From NCBI GenBank assembly GCA_964537555.1, contig CAZIAD010000005.1, positions 84,166-148,165 of the forward strand: a stretch of 64,000 nt of DNA. The letters are read 5' to 3'. Under the pieces are notes generated by a model that did no database searches, had not been told where the DNA came from, and worked only from the letters and a program-made list of their open reading frames with translations. Below are positions 8,204 to 16,366 of this stretch, one piece after another. Position 1 is the first letter of the stretch. The number at the start of each line of letters is the position of its first letter. This DNA comes from CAYRWR01 sp964537555 (GTDB taxonomy: Bacteria; Spirochaetota; Brevinematia; Brevinematales; CAYRWR01). A program made the position numbers and the translations under genes.

Positions 8204-8548
8204 TTATTCAAGCATCTCTCTGCTCTTTTTAAGATTTTCAGCTTCCTGCACCACCTTCTCCCTGATAGCAGGGGGCAGGTCCTCTTCTCTGATCCTGCCG
8301 TCCAGTAATCCCCCGGCCACTATCCAGCTCTCCTCTGATCCCATAACATAGTATTTATACTGCTCCCGGGAAATCCCATTGTGATGTTTGTGGATCTCTT
8401 CGTTGAGCTCAAAAGCATCTATCTCACCCCTTTTCCATGATTGAAAATGGCTGTACAGAGCCTCCAGAGCCTTACTAAGATCTATCTCATATAGTTCAGC
8501 GATCATTTTCCGTAGTTCCCGTTTTTGTGCTTTTGTATAACTGCTCAT
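8204..8548 (-). CDS. Conserved hypothetical protein
   Basis: A 114-aa charged, helical soluble protein with no known function. It opens QKRELRKMIAELYEIDLSKAL and contains WKRGEIDAFELNEEIHKHHNG, a pattern I recognise from small conserved proteins of unknown role that occur near toxin-antitoxin and accessory genes. The start at 8548 is chosen because GGAGG lies 6 bases upstream; the frame is open further to 8626 but without a good binding site. It stands alone between an ATPase and a nuclease gene. Confidence 0.6.
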   Translation of the reverse strand: MSSYTKAQKRELRKMIAELYEIDLSKALEALYSHFQSWKRGEIDAFELNEEIHKHHNGISREQYKYYVMGSEESWIVAGGLLDGRIREEDLPPAIREKVVQEAENLKKSREMLE

Positions 8549-8801
8549 ATTTGCCTCCACCGGCCAGCCAGGCCGGTAAAAATGGTTTTTCCATAGATTT
8601 ACCAAACTGGCATTGGTATATTGCATTTGGGTGTTTCAGCTCCTTTTCCCGCGACCATCCCTAAATCGTGCAAAATCTTCTTTTTTTCAATCCCGTCATT
8701 ATTTTAAACAGATTTGTTTTTTTTTAAAGAAAAACCATGTAGCCCCCTGATTGCGTCATTTTTCCTTTATGAAACAGAACTTTTCTTCCATAAGCCTTAC
8801 A

Positions 8802-9491
8802 TTACTTCTGACTTTCGACTTTTGACTTTTCGACTTTCACCCATCCTGCCTGTATGAGCCTGCCGGCCAGTTCCTCCCCGGACAGCCGCACTGTCCATAC
8901 CCGTACCTGTTTTAAAGTACGCAGTAGTTCTTCGTGCGACAGCTGCAGCCTGGCATAACCTTCGCATAATACGCCCCAGTGGTTCCCTGCCATAGGGATC
9001 ACTTCCAGATGAGGTTGCTTTTTTTGTGTAAGCCAGAGATACTCCTTCCTCCCCTGGTCCGACCACAGGCCCAGCCCCTGAGCCCGGGCCTCTGCCTCCA
9101 GCTCTACAAAGGCCTCCTTCTGAGAAAAGCTGTACTCCGGGGTGGCAAAGCCGTATCCTCCCGCTATGAGGAGGGCATTGAGCATCCTGCCGTCGGGGAG
9201 ATAGACATAAGCCAGAAGACGGCCGTATTTACCTTTCTGATCATTTTTATCATACTTCAGGGTCACGGTATTGGACAGGGCCAGTTTCCTGACCAGGGCC
9301 GAGGCCTCCGGCCCAAAATACTCTACTCCTTTCTGAGTATGTTTAGTCTCCGGAGTATCCACGCCCAGGAGTCTTATGATGTCACCATTGTCCATCTCCA
9401 GGGTATCCCCGTCTACCACCCGGGCTACCATCCTGGCTCCCCCTGTCTGTACCGCCAGTAGTAGTATCAGCATCCACCCTGCTCTTCTCAT
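8802..9491 (-). CDS. Secreted thermonuclease (SNase-like)
   Basis: Extracytoplasmic nuclease of 229 aa with a short N-terminal signal sequence (MRRAGWMLILLLAVQTGGA). The staphylococcal nuclease domain spans about residues 20-150: VVDGDTLEM, IIRLLGVDTPET with the catalytic arginine, GPEAS, YGRLLAYV with the second arginine, and LNALLIAGGYG. The family hydrolyses DNA and RNA with calcium. About 60 further residues follow without a recognised domain. The last ten residues (KVEKSKVESQK) are encoded by the dispersed tandem repeat at 8808-8838, so the natural C-terminus has been replaced or extended by repeat DNA. Confidence 0.85.
   Translation of the reverse strand: MRRAGWMLILLLAVQTGGARMVARVVDGDTLEMDNGDIIRLLGVDTPETKHTQKGVEYFGPEASALVRKLALSNTVTLKYDKNDQKGKYGRLLAYVYLPDGRMLNALLIAGGYGFATPEYSFSQKEAFVELEAEARAQGLGLWSDQGRKEYLWLTQKKQPHLEVIPMAGNHWGVLCEGYARLQLSHEELLRTLKQVRVWTVRLSGEELAGRLIQAGWVKVEKSKVESQK
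8808..8838. repeat. Short tandem GACTTTCGACTTTT-type repeat, copy 2
   Basis: Units of GACTTTCGACTTTTGAC and variants repeat here about three times. The array overlaps the 3' end of the thermonuclease gene and encodes its last residues. The same family occurs at 681-713. Confidence 0.65.
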
Positions 9492-9644
9492 CCTGCACCT
9501 CCTGATTCCATAGCATATACCCTCTCATCCCCCCGGTCAAGAGACTATCCCTTCGCCTTAGATTTAGTATATCCTCCTACCCTGTCAGGATCTGTCATAG
9601 TCCTGAGCTAAGATATATGGAAGGGGACAGAAAAGGAGGAAAAA

Positions 9645-9914
9645 ATGCTGAAAGAAGACTTTGACCTGCAGATCATAGGTGAGATCACCGGACCGGCTCC
9701 GGGAGGCTACTTCGTACAGGTACAGTGCCTCAATTTCCGGATCACCCGGAAGAAAGGCCGTATCGATGTGCTTCACCCCGATGAGTTCACTATGCAGTGC
9801 AGCCGTGACTTCCAGGCAGGTGATTTCGGTATATTTAATGTGCAGACCAGCGGCCTCATGGAGGGATATCCTGCCTGTATATTTCACAGCTTCAGTCCTC
9901 ATTTGATACCGTAA
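9645..9914 (+). CDS. Small hypothetical protein
   Basis: An 89-aa frame with a strong binding site (AAGGAGG, 6 bases before ATG). The sequence is beta-rich in appearance (DFDLQIIGEITG, GGYFVQVQCLNFRITRKKGRID, QAGDFGIFNVQTSG). No signal peptide or membrane segment is visible. I do not recognise it. The good ribosome binding site is the main support for it being real. Confidence 0.5.
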   Translation: MLKEDFDLQIIGEITGPAPGGYFVQVQCLNFRITRKKGRIDVLHPDEFTMQCSRDFQAGDFGIFNVQTSGLMEGYPACIFHSFSPHLIP

Positions 9915-10162
9915 GGTAATACTGATACTTTCCTTGGATAATCCTATTGCGTATATGTGTACCAGCCCGCTCCCTTCATCTTGCAGATTCCCGGGATCAT
10001 GCTCATTTTAATTACTATTTTCATAAATGCATTATCACACTTTATACCTTCAGTTTTGTTTAATGGTGTGTGCCTATTCTTTCCAATCAAGTAGTGCTTA
10101 TAGAGCATACTAATCCCATTCAACTTTAAGTGGTATACAGACGATATATGGAAAATAATATG
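9915..10162. other. AT-rich intergenic stretch upstream of abiE
   Basis: No gene is seen. The stretch precedes the abiE promoter and is richer in A and T than the flanking genes. No hairpin followed by a T-run is visible after the gene at 9645-9914. Confidence 0.4.
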
Positions 10163-10208
10163 TTGACTTTTTACCAGTATTTAACTATTATAGTTATATA
10201 CTGGTAAA
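10163..10208 (+). promoter_or_regulatory. abiE promoter inside a 39-bp palindromic operator
   Basis: TTGACT (10163-10168), 17 bases, TATTAT (10186-10191). The -10 box lies inside a nearly perfect 39-bp palindrome at 10170-10208. Its outer arms are TTTACCAGTAT and ATACTGGTAAA, its inner arms TAACTAT and ATAGTTA, and only the pairs at the 12th base and the centre fail. AbiEi proteins are known to repress their own promoter through inverted repeats, so this is the expected operator. Confidence 0.8.
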
Positions 10209-10229
10209 TATTTACATACAGAGGTGTAA

Positions 10230-10853
10230 ATGCTTAAGATCCCTGAACTAGACCGGCCGGAGATTGATGCCCAAACCCTGATCGATGCATTTAAAGGCTA
10301 CCGCTTTCCCCGTAAAGCCATCTCAGACTTTGTAAAAAAGGGAGTGTTCACCCGGGTCAAGCCGGGGATATATATTCAAAACATAGGCAGCACCCGGGCA
10401 TGGTCCCGGGAGATAGTAGCCAATATGATCTACGGGCCTTCCTATATCTCGTATGAATACGCTTTATCCTACTGGGGATTGATACCGGAGAGAGTGTACG
10501 AGCTTACTTGTGCCACCAGCGCTAAAAGACGAGTATTTGATACAGCGGTGGGACGATTTACCTACCACCATCTGCCACAGGACTATTACTCTGTAGGATA
10601 TATCTATGAGGAGCTGGAAACAGACCGGGGATTTCTGATCGCTACTCCCGAAAAGGCCCTTTGTGACCGTATTCAGAAAGAAACCGGTCGATTTTCCGTG
10701 ACCAGTATGGAAGCTTTTCTCGTTGAAAACCTGCGCATAGATCCTGAAGAACTGGACCGACTGGAACTGGCCCGTATAGAACAGATCCGGGATCACAGTG
10801 CAAAGCAGTCCATCCACATCCTGGCCGATCTGATAAAAAGGAGACAGGCATGA
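10230..10853 (+). CDS. abiEi: AbiEi-type antitoxin / transcriptional repressor
   Basis: Antitoxin of a type IV AbiE toxin-antitoxin pair, 207 aa. The N-terminal ~70 residues form the winged-helix DNA-binding part (FPRKAISDFVKKGVFTRVKPGIYI), followed by the AbiEi core (YGPSYISYEYALSYWGLIPE, ATPEKALCDRI). GAGGTG precedes the ATG, and the gene overlaps abiEii by 4 bases (ATGA). It should repress the palindromic promoter just upstream and neutralise the toxin activity. AbiE pairs are known to give abortive phage defence. Confidence 0.88.
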   Translation: MLKIPELDRPEIDAQTLIDAFKGYRFPRKAISDFVKKGVFTRVKPGIYIQNIGSTRAWSREIVANMIYGPSYISYEYALSYWGLIPERVYELTCATSAKRRVFDTAVGRFTYHHLPQDYYSVGYIYEELETDRGFLIATPEKALCDRIQKETGRFSVTSMEAFLVENLRIDPEELDRLELARIEQIRDHSAKQSIHILADLIKRRQA

Positions 10854-11713
10854 ATCCCATTGAACCGTTTTTATCCCGATATCCGCTGGATAGTGTAGAG
10901 GACGGCATTCAGGCTCTCAGAGAGATTATACAGGAGATCGCCCTCTTAGGTCTATGGAGATCTCATTTCTTTGAGCATGCTGCCTTTTATGGAGGTAGCG
11001 CTCTGCGCATTCTCTATAAGCTAAACCGATATTCTGAAGACCTGGATTTTTCATTGATAAAGCCTGAGCCTCTCCTTGATTTTTCCCCCTATTACAAAGC
11101 TATCGTGAATGAACTACTCTCTTTTGGTTTTGAGGCGGATATCTCTACACCGGAAAAGAAGAACACATCAGCCGTAAAGAGTGCTTTCATCAAGATGAAT
11201 ACCAGGATCTCGATCCTCAACATTGGACTCCCCCCGGCCCTGGCCAACAGGATACAGCATAACCAGCGGCTCAAAATTAAGATCGAAGTAGACAGTGATC
11301 CCCCAGCCGGGGCTGACACGAATATCCGTTTCCAGTCCCTCCCTCAGGCCTATTCCGTCAAAGCCTATAATCTTGAATCCATGCTGGCTGGTAAGATCCA
11401 CGCCCTTATTGCACGCAACTGGCAGGGCAGAGTAAAGGGCCGGGACTGGTACGACCTGGCCTGGTTCATGGGAAGGGAGGTGCCAGTCAATACTCCCCAT
11501 CTGATCAGACGCTTGGAGCAGACCGGTCATCTGGATGCGGGTATACCGGATCCAGTGGAAAATATTATAACACTCTTATCAAATGTAGTAGAGAACCTGG
11601 ACATTCAAAAAGCCAGAGAAGATGTACTCCCCTTTTTGCAAAATAAGAGCGAGACCGATGTATGGTCTCGAGACTTTTTCCATCACATGATATCTTTGAT
11701 TAAATTCAGATAA
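10850..11713 (+). CDS. abiEii: AbiEii-type nucleotidyltransferase toxin
   Basis: Toxin of the AbiE pair, 287 aa, of the nucleotidyltransferase superfamily (DUF1814). The core motif is FYGGSALRILYKLNRYSEDLDFSL in pieces: GGSALR at about residue 47 and SEDLDF at about residue 61. A later conserved block is YNLESMLAGKIHALIAR followed by KGRDWYDLAWF (K-D...D), typical of the family. It is thought to modify a GTP- or nucleotide-dependent target in the host cell. Translation is coupled to abiEi through the ATGA overlap. Confidence 0.88.
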   Translation: MNPIEPFLSRYPLDSVEDGIQALREIIQEIALLGLWRSHFFEHAAFYGGSALRILYKLNRYSEDLDFSLIKPEPLLDFSPYYKAIVNELLSFGFEADISTPEKKNTSAVKSAFIKMNTRISILNIGLPPALANRIQHNQRLKIKIEVDSDPPAGADTNIRFQSLPQAYSVKAYNLESMLAGKIHALIARNWQGRVKGRDWYDLAWFMGREVPVNTPHLIRRLEQTGHLDAGIPDPVENIITLLSNVVENLDIQKAREDVLPFLQNKSETDVWSRDFFHHMISLIKFR

Positions 11714-11876
11714 CAACTGTCATTTATCCGACTGTCATTCGATTCACTGACTTGAATCCCTTACCACCACTACCCTCTGGTATCCGGATGTCTCAAAAAA
11801 AAAATTATTTTACACTATGTCACATTCTGTCATACTCTAAAGTTATAATTATTTAATAATCATCAAGGAGACAAAA

Positions 11877-12098
11877 ATGACATTACAAAAGACCATGAAG
11901 GATTTCGAACTGAGCATGGATCAGCTTACTGAGGATTTTAACCGGGTATGGGCAGCCCTGGATCTCCCCGGCAAGGACAATATGACTGCTTCTGTCATCT
12001 CCACCACCCTGGGGGACCTGGTAGGCCTGTTCCGCGACGGTGAGCTGGTGCACATCATCACCCCCGGAAATGACAAGTCCAGTCAGAAACTGGCATAA
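11877..12098 (+). CDS. Small hypothetical protein
   Basis: A 73-aa acidic soluble protein preceded by CAAGGAGAC at ideal spacing. The N-terminal half is probably helical (MKDFELSMDQLTEDFNRVWAAL), the C-terminal half shorter (LGDLVGLFRDGELVHIITPG). I do not recognise it. Upstream (11760-11876) is AT-rich with a TATAAT-like box but no good -35. Confidence 0.55.
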   Translation: MTLQKTMKDFELSMDQLTEDFNRVWAALDLPGKDNMTASVISTTLGDLVGLFRDGELVHIITPGNDKSSQKLA

Positions 12099-12266
12099 GC
12101 CAGTCCGAATTTTAAACTAAACTCTACTCATCCGGTATGTATGACCCATTCATGCATACCGGATGCACCCTGCAGACAGAATCCTCCTACCCCACCCCTC
12201 CTCCGCCTCCTAAATCCACCCGATCTGCATACCCTCCCTGTCAGTACCATACATATCCCTCGTAAA

Positions 12267-12295
12267 TTGACATCCTCCCCTCTCCCCCCTACAAT
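12267..12295 (+). promoter_or_regulatory. Promoter of the DUF3820 gene
   Basis: TTGACA (12267-12272), 17 bases, TACAAT (12290-12295). It lies 26 bases before the ATG at 12322 and probably serves both that gene and the one at 12573. Confidence 0.65.
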
Positions 12296-12321
12296 ATAAG
12301 CAGCAAAAAAGAGGATACCCC

Positions 12322-12531
12322 ATGTTTACTCCCGAAGACCTGCACAAGCTCACTACCTGGAAGATGCCCTTCGGCAAGTACGCCGGGCGCCTGCTTATAG
12401 ACCTGCCCGAGGACTATCTCCTGTGGTTTATGCAGAAGGGCCTCCCCGAGGGAGAGCTGGGTGTACTCCTGAACATCGCCTACGAGATACGGGCTAACGG
12501 CCTGGAAGGCCTGTTTGACAGACTGCGTTAA
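12322..12531 (+). CDS. DUF3820 family protein
   Basis: A 69-aa protein covering the whole DUF3820 domain: MPFGKYAGRLLIDLPEDYLL, then WFMQKGLPEGELGVLL and EIRANGLEGLF. The family is widespread, and its biochemical role is unproven. A strong promoter lies 26 bases upstream. The next gene begins 41 bases downstream on the same strand. Confidence 0.85.
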   Translation: MFTPEDLHKLTTWKMPFGKYAGRLLIDLPEDYLLWFMQKGLPEGELGVLLNIAYEIRANGLEGLFDRLR

Positions 12532-12572
12532 ACTTAAGTACAAGATATCATTTTTAATAGACGGAGATCCCT

Positions 12573-13061
12573 GTGAAAATACTGGACAGATTCAGCCCCC
12601 TGGAAAAAAAACAGCTCAAGTCCCTCAGCCTCATCGCCCTGTGCCTGCTGGGCCTCATCTTCTTTTCCGGTAAAAAAACAACTATAAAGACTACTCCCGT
12701 TGACTACCAGTCCCCCTTCAGCGACCCCCTCTCCACCACCCGCTACACCAATACCCTGGCTGCTCTCTTGGATCTTAATAACAAATGGGGCCGGGTCCCC
12801 CTCACTTACACCTCAGATCGCTTTCCCTATCTGGAACTCAAGGCTGGAGCCTACCACGTCATGACTAACAGTAAGGGACAGGTCTACTATGTACAGCTCC
12901 ATAAGCTCCGGAATCTCCATGCAGCCAGTGTACCGGTCACTAAGGACATGATAGCCAGCTTTGAAAAGCTGCAGGAGCCTAATCTCAGCTATATCGACCT
13001 GCCACAACAGGACCTTCCTTCCCATAAGAGCCTGATCTTTTTCATCTGCTTCCAGCAGTAA
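12573..13061 (+). CDS. Hypothetical membrane-anchored protein
   Basis: A 162-aa protein with a GTG start (GGAG 7 bases before it). One hydrophobic segment (LSLIALCLLGLIFFS, about residues 18-32) follows a basic stretch, so it is likely an N-terminal membrane anchor with the rest outside the cytoplasm. The remainder has no known domain. It follows the DUF3820 gene on the same strand. Confidence 0.5.
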   Translation: MKILDRFSPLEKKQLKSLSLIALCLLGLIFFSGKKTTIKTTPVDYQSPFSDPLSTTRYTNTLAALLDLNNKWGRVPLTYTSDRFPYLELKAGAYHVMTNSKGQVYYVQLHKLRNLHAASVPVTKDMIASFEKLQEPNLSYIDLPQQDLPSHKSLIFFICFQQ

Positions 13062-13065
13062 GTTT

Positions 13066-13164
13066 TTATCAGCTATACCTGATAAATTGACTGGAATTTC
13101 ATTTTTATCAAGTATACTTGATTATTTACCGATAATATAGTATATTATCAAGTATACCTGATAA
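13066..13164 (+). promoter_or_regulatory. Array of three 20-bp palindromic operators
   Basis: Three near-identical palindromes, of which TTATCAAGTATACTTGATAA is the ideal form, lie at 13066-13085, 13105-13124 and 13145-13164. Their starts are 39 and 40 bases apart. The second overlaps the -35 box and the third overlaps the -10 box of the promoter of the ATPase gene at 13187. The site has a dimer-binding look and suggests cooperative repression; the binding protein is unknown. Confidence 0.8.
13118..13146 (+). promoter_or_regulatory. Promoter of DUF4143 ATPase copy 2
   Basis: TTGATT (13118-13123), 17 bases, TATATT (13141-13146). It lies among the palindromes, and the predicted start (about 13153) falls inside the third. 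The ATG is at 13187. Confidence 0.65.
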
Positions 13165-13186
13165 TATACCATGATGAGGAATATTT

Positions 13187-14446
13187 ATGCTGGATAAAAT
13201 AAGGAAATATAATTTTTGGGATCAGGGACCCTCTTTTAATATTTTCAATCGTCCCGAATACCTGGATAAATTGGCTTCTTATGTGGATCAGTCCCCCATT
13301 AAGGTCCTGACCGGACAGCGCAGGGTAGGTAAGAGTTCCATTATGCGTTTGCTGATTCAGCATCTTATAAAGAACAATATCTCCTCCAGAAACATATTTT
13401 ATCTGAATATGGAGTATATGGCACTGGATTTTATACATTCAGCATCAGTACTTCATCAGCTTTTTCAGTTATACAGAGATCAAATTCAGCCGGCTGGTAC
13501 CATCTATCTCATTATTGATGAGATACAGGAGATACCAGGATGGGAGAAATTTATCAATTCTATTCAACAGGATCATACTTTATCAGCTGACATATATATC
13601 ACCGGCTCTAATTCGAATCTCTTGTCCAAAGAACTGGCTACCTACCTCGCGGGACGCTATGTGCAGATAGAAGTCTATCCCTTTTCCTACCGGGAGTATT
13701 TAGATTTTAAATCACTGGATCCGGGAAAACTTTCACTGATCGATTATATGCAAAATGGTGGTATGCCTGAGTTACTTTCTATGAATACTGATGAGCAAAA
13801 GTCTAATTATCTGGGAATCATCAAAGATACCATCCTGCTTAATGATATTGTAAAAAGACACCAGATCAGAGACGTCGATCTCCTGGAAAAGTTGTTAAAT
13901 TTTACCATAGATACTATTGGAAGCCCCTTTTCATTAAATAAAATAATCAGTACTCTGAAGTCAATGGGATACCAGACTAATGTGGAGACCACTGGTAACT
14001 ACCTGAAGTTTATGGAAGATGCTTATGCTATTTATAGCTGTGAGCGTTTCGATATTAAAGGGAAACAGATACTGACCGGAGAAAGAAAATATTATCTGAA
14101 TGATACCGCTATTAAGTACTACCTGAGCTCCTCTTTTGACTTTCAGATAGGCAGATTTCTGGAAAACATAGTATTCATGGAGTTAAAAAGAAGATCCTAT
14201 AATATATATGTAGGTAAAATCAGAGAAAAAGAAATTGATTTTATTGCCGAGAAATCAGGCACACCTGTTTATATCCAGGTATCCTATCTCCTGTCTGATG
14301 ATGCTGTCATAGAGAGAGAATTCGGCAATCTCAGGCTGATCTCTGATAATTACAAAAAAATAGTCCTTTCCATGGATGAACTAAACATGGGAAATCAAAA
14401 TGGGATCATCCATCAATCAGTCTGGGATTTTCTCCTTACTAATTAA
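13187..14446 (+). CDS. AAA ATPase with DUF4143 domain, copy 2
   Basis: A 419-aa member of the same family as 6849-8069 and in the opposite orientation. Walker A is GQRRVGKSS (about residues 43-51), Walker B is IYLIIDEIQEI, followed by YITGSNSNLLSKELATYLAGR. The C-terminal EKEIDFIAEKSGTPVYIQVSY again carries the E-D-(x)-QV nuclease-like core. The two copies clearly share the fold but differ in many positions, so they are not a recent duplication. Its promoter carries an operator array that the other copy lacks. Confidence 0.85.
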   Translation: MLDKIRKYNFWDQGPSFNIFNRPEYLDKLASYVDQSPIKVLTGQRRVGKSSIMRLLIQHLIKNNISSRNIFYLNMEYMALDFIHSASVLHQLFQLYRDQIQPAGTIYLIIDEIQEIPGWEKFINSIQQDHTLSADIYITGSNSNLLSKELATYLAGRYVQIEVYPFSYREYLDFKSLDPGKLSLIDYMQNGGMPELLSMNTDEQKSNYLGIIKDTILLNDIVKRHQIRDVDLLEKLLNFTIDTIGSPFSLNKIISTLKSMGYQTNVETTGNYLKFMEDAYAIYSCERFDIKGKQILTGERKYYLNDTAIKYYLSSSFDFQIGRFLENIVFMELKRRSYNIYVGKIREKEIDFIAEKSGTPVYIQVSYLLSDDAVIEREFGNLRLISDNYKKIVLSMDELNMGNQNGIIHQSVWDFLLTN

Positions 14447-14476
14447 ATACCAGGTCTATTAATCTCAGTATCAGCT

Positions 14477-15385
14477 CTACACCTGATACTCCCTGAGCAT
14501 CATGCTCAGGTAGTCCCGCATCTCCTGCAGGACCTCGGCATCCCCCCGCACTTTTACATGCTCTCCGAATCGTAGTATCCAGCGGACAAACTCTATGGGG
14601 TTATGCACATCCACCTCTACCCTGTACTTTGCCAGGGATTCCTCGATTATAGTCTGGCTCTCATGGATGGGATTGCGGTGAAAGTAGGTCACGATGGTCT
14701 GGTCCACCGTAAAGCTGGCATGGGCTTTTTTCTTAAGGTCATGACGGCACATCTTACCCCAGGCGGAATTGACATAGGCCCGGTATTTAGCCAGGGCAGC
14801 CCGGTCCAGCACGTCTTTAGTATCATGTACCGAGCGTATCTTACCGGCTCCCAGGAGTATGATATGCCCATAGTCCCGGTCGTACACCGAGATATAGAGC
14901 TGCTCCCGGTCAAAGAATATCTTTACCGGTACACAGTAGTGGGTCTTTTCCCGGTCACTGCTCTTGTACACGATCTTGAGGTATTTACCCTGGGTGAGGG
15001 CGGTAAAGATACGGCGAAACTGCTCTTCGGGCAGCCCCCCCTTGAGCTCCACCATGGACTTCATATTCTCGGACAGCTCCGGGTTCATGAGGTCCTGTCC
15101 CGGCTTGAGCAGGGCACCCAGGGGGGTGGACTGTATCACGCCCATACCCGCGCTCTGTTCCCGCTGACTGATGATGCCCAGCTCATTGAGAGGAGCCATG
15201 GAGTAGCCCTGGTGGGAGCGCTCCAACACCGGGAAGCCGAACATAGTGTCGATCTCATTGAGGTCCCGCATCACATTACGCAGGCTGATCCCCACCGCAT
15301 CAGCGATATTACCCGCTGTCATCACCTCCCCCCGTTCCCCCAGCAGCCGTATGATCTCAAATATCCTGTCGATCCGGTTCGCCAT
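14477..15385 (-). CDS. WYL-domain transcriptional regulator
   Basis: A 302-aa regulator with an N-terminal winged helix-turn-helix (RIDRIFEIIRLLGERGEVMT, AGNIADAVGISLRNVMRDLNEI) and a central WYL-type ligand-binding domain (LTQGKYLKIVYKSSDREKTHYCVPVKIFFDREQLYIS in pieces). A C-terminal extension ends RILRFGEHVKVRGDAEVLQEM, typical of WYL proteins. These usually sense nucleotides or nucleic-acid signals. GGAGACTGATC precedes the ATG. A palindrome inside the promoter region (15512-15530) suggests autoregulation and perhaps control of the divergent gene at 15572. Confidence 0.8.
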   Translation of the reverse strand: MANRIDRIFEIIRLLGERGEVMTAGNIADAVGISLRNVMRDLNEIDTMFGFPVLERSHQGYSMAPLNELGIISQREQSAGMGVIQSTPLGALLKPGQDLMNPELSENMKSMVELKGGLPEEQFRRIFTALTQGKYLKIVYKSSDREKTHYCVPVKIFFDREQLYISVYDRDYGHIILLGAGKIRSVHDTKDVLDRAALAKYRAYVNSAWGKMCRHDLKKKAHASFTVDQTIVTYFHRNPIHESQTIIEESLAKYRVEVDVHNPIEFVRWILRFGEHVKVRGDAEVLQEMRDYLSMMLREYQV

Positions 15386-15509
15386 GATCAGTCTCCTCTA
15401 TAAAAAATATCACGTAAAATTAAAACCTGTTGTTGTTAAAACACAAACCTATATTTTCCCGGCATACCCACTGAAAGTGCATAAACAATACTTCTAAAAA
15501 AATATTTAT

Positions 15510-15538
15510 ACTATGCCATTATTTGGCATACATGTCAA
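15510..15538 (-). promoter_or_regulatory. Promoter and palindrome upstream of the WYL regulator
   Basis: On the minus strand TTGACA (15538-15533), 17 bases, CATAGT (15515-15510). A palindrome TATGCCA-N5-TGGCATA (15512-15530) fills the spacer and overlaps the -10 box. The same region is the upstream zone of the divergent gene at 15572. Confidence 0.6.
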
Positions 15539-15571
15539 GTATAATTAATCATAATATTCAAGGAGGAATTT

Positions 15572-15901
15572 ATGAAAAACGAATTGATGGGGTTTTATAC
15601 CACTCTTGGTGTGATAGCCGCCGCTTTGCTTTTGGGCCTGGAGCTCATGTCCCGGAATCACCGGGTGATATACCGGTTGACCCTGTGGCTCAGGCCCTGG
15701 ATACGGCCCGGGTACACTACCCGTTCTCTGAGCCTGTCTTCTCATCCCGGTGCTGAGCCCTCACTGGTGCGGATCATGATATATAAAAAACAGGTGATCC
15801 GTCAGCTGAGCCGTATCAAGGCTACCATATCAGTACTTGCCGGAATGTGCCTGGCTGCCATCCTTATCATCATGGTCCATATACACTGGATACAGTATTA
15901 A
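15572..15901 (+). CDS. Small membrane protein
   Basis: A 109-aa protein with two hydrophobic segments (about residues 8-25 and 86-104) around a basic cytosolic or periplasmic loop rich in R and K. CAAGGAGGAATTT precedes the ATG. No family is recognised. It runs into the gene at 15915, 13 bases downstream, so the two are likely co-transcribed and opposite to the WYL regulator. Confidence 0.6.
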   Translation: MKNELMGFYTTLGVIAAALLLGLELMSRNHRVIYRLTLWLRPWIRPGYTTRSLSLSSHPGAEPSLVRIMIYKKQVIRQLSRIKATISVLAGMCLAAILIIMVHIHWIQY

Positions 15902-15914
15902 AAAGGAGAAAAAA

Positions 15915-16361
15915 ATGAAATTAAAGCATCTTTTACAGGGACTGAAGAACTACAATGATAAAGGCCAGCTGGAATCCAGCTCTCTCCCCTGGTTTAACCA
16001 TTCAGACTTCAAGGCCTTTCTTATGCGTTGTTATCACAATTCTGTGCCTATTTATGGGGTGGATATTTACCAGGTCCAGGGCGGCATGGCCCATCATGTG
16101 CAGTCACTTCTGGCCCGAGATGTACACTACACCCGCCAGGGCCTGTATTACCGGCAGTGGAACCGCCACCTCATGGAACATGAACTGGAACAGGCTATGC
16201 CCTATATACGGACCCGCGCCCGTTCATTAAAGCAGTCTACTCCCCTGGGTGCTGAACTCTTTCCTTTGACACCCTTGATCCGTGGTACTGTGCACCTGGA
16301 TACCGCAGCCGGCCTGGAAGAGTTGTGTTTTGTACCGGCAGGAGACTGGGAAGGGCTATAA
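15915..16361 (+). CDS. Hypothetical protein
   Basis: A 148-aa soluble protein beginning MKLKHLLQGLKNYND, with AAGGAGAAAAAA directly upstream. No recognised domain. The sequence is rich in aromatic and basic residues (RQGLYYRQWNRHL) and carries no membrane segment or signal peptide. It is the second gene of the pair starting at 15572. An alternative start at 15837 lacks a binding site and overlaps the upstream gene, so it is not used. Confidence 0.55.
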   Translation: MKLKHLLQGLKNYNDKGQLESSSLPWFNHSDFKAFLMRCYHNSVPIYGVDIYQVQGGMAHHVQSLLARDVHYTRQGLYYRQWNRHLMEHELEQAMPYIRTRARSLKQSTPLGAELFPLTPLIRGTVHLDTAAGLEELCFVPAGDWEGL

Positions 16362-16366
16362 TGGGA

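Noticed and set aside
6849..14446. The two DUF4143 ATPases as a recent duplication or inverted repeat
   Set aside because: They share motifs and fold, but the sequences differ widely over most of the length, and the flanks are unrelated.
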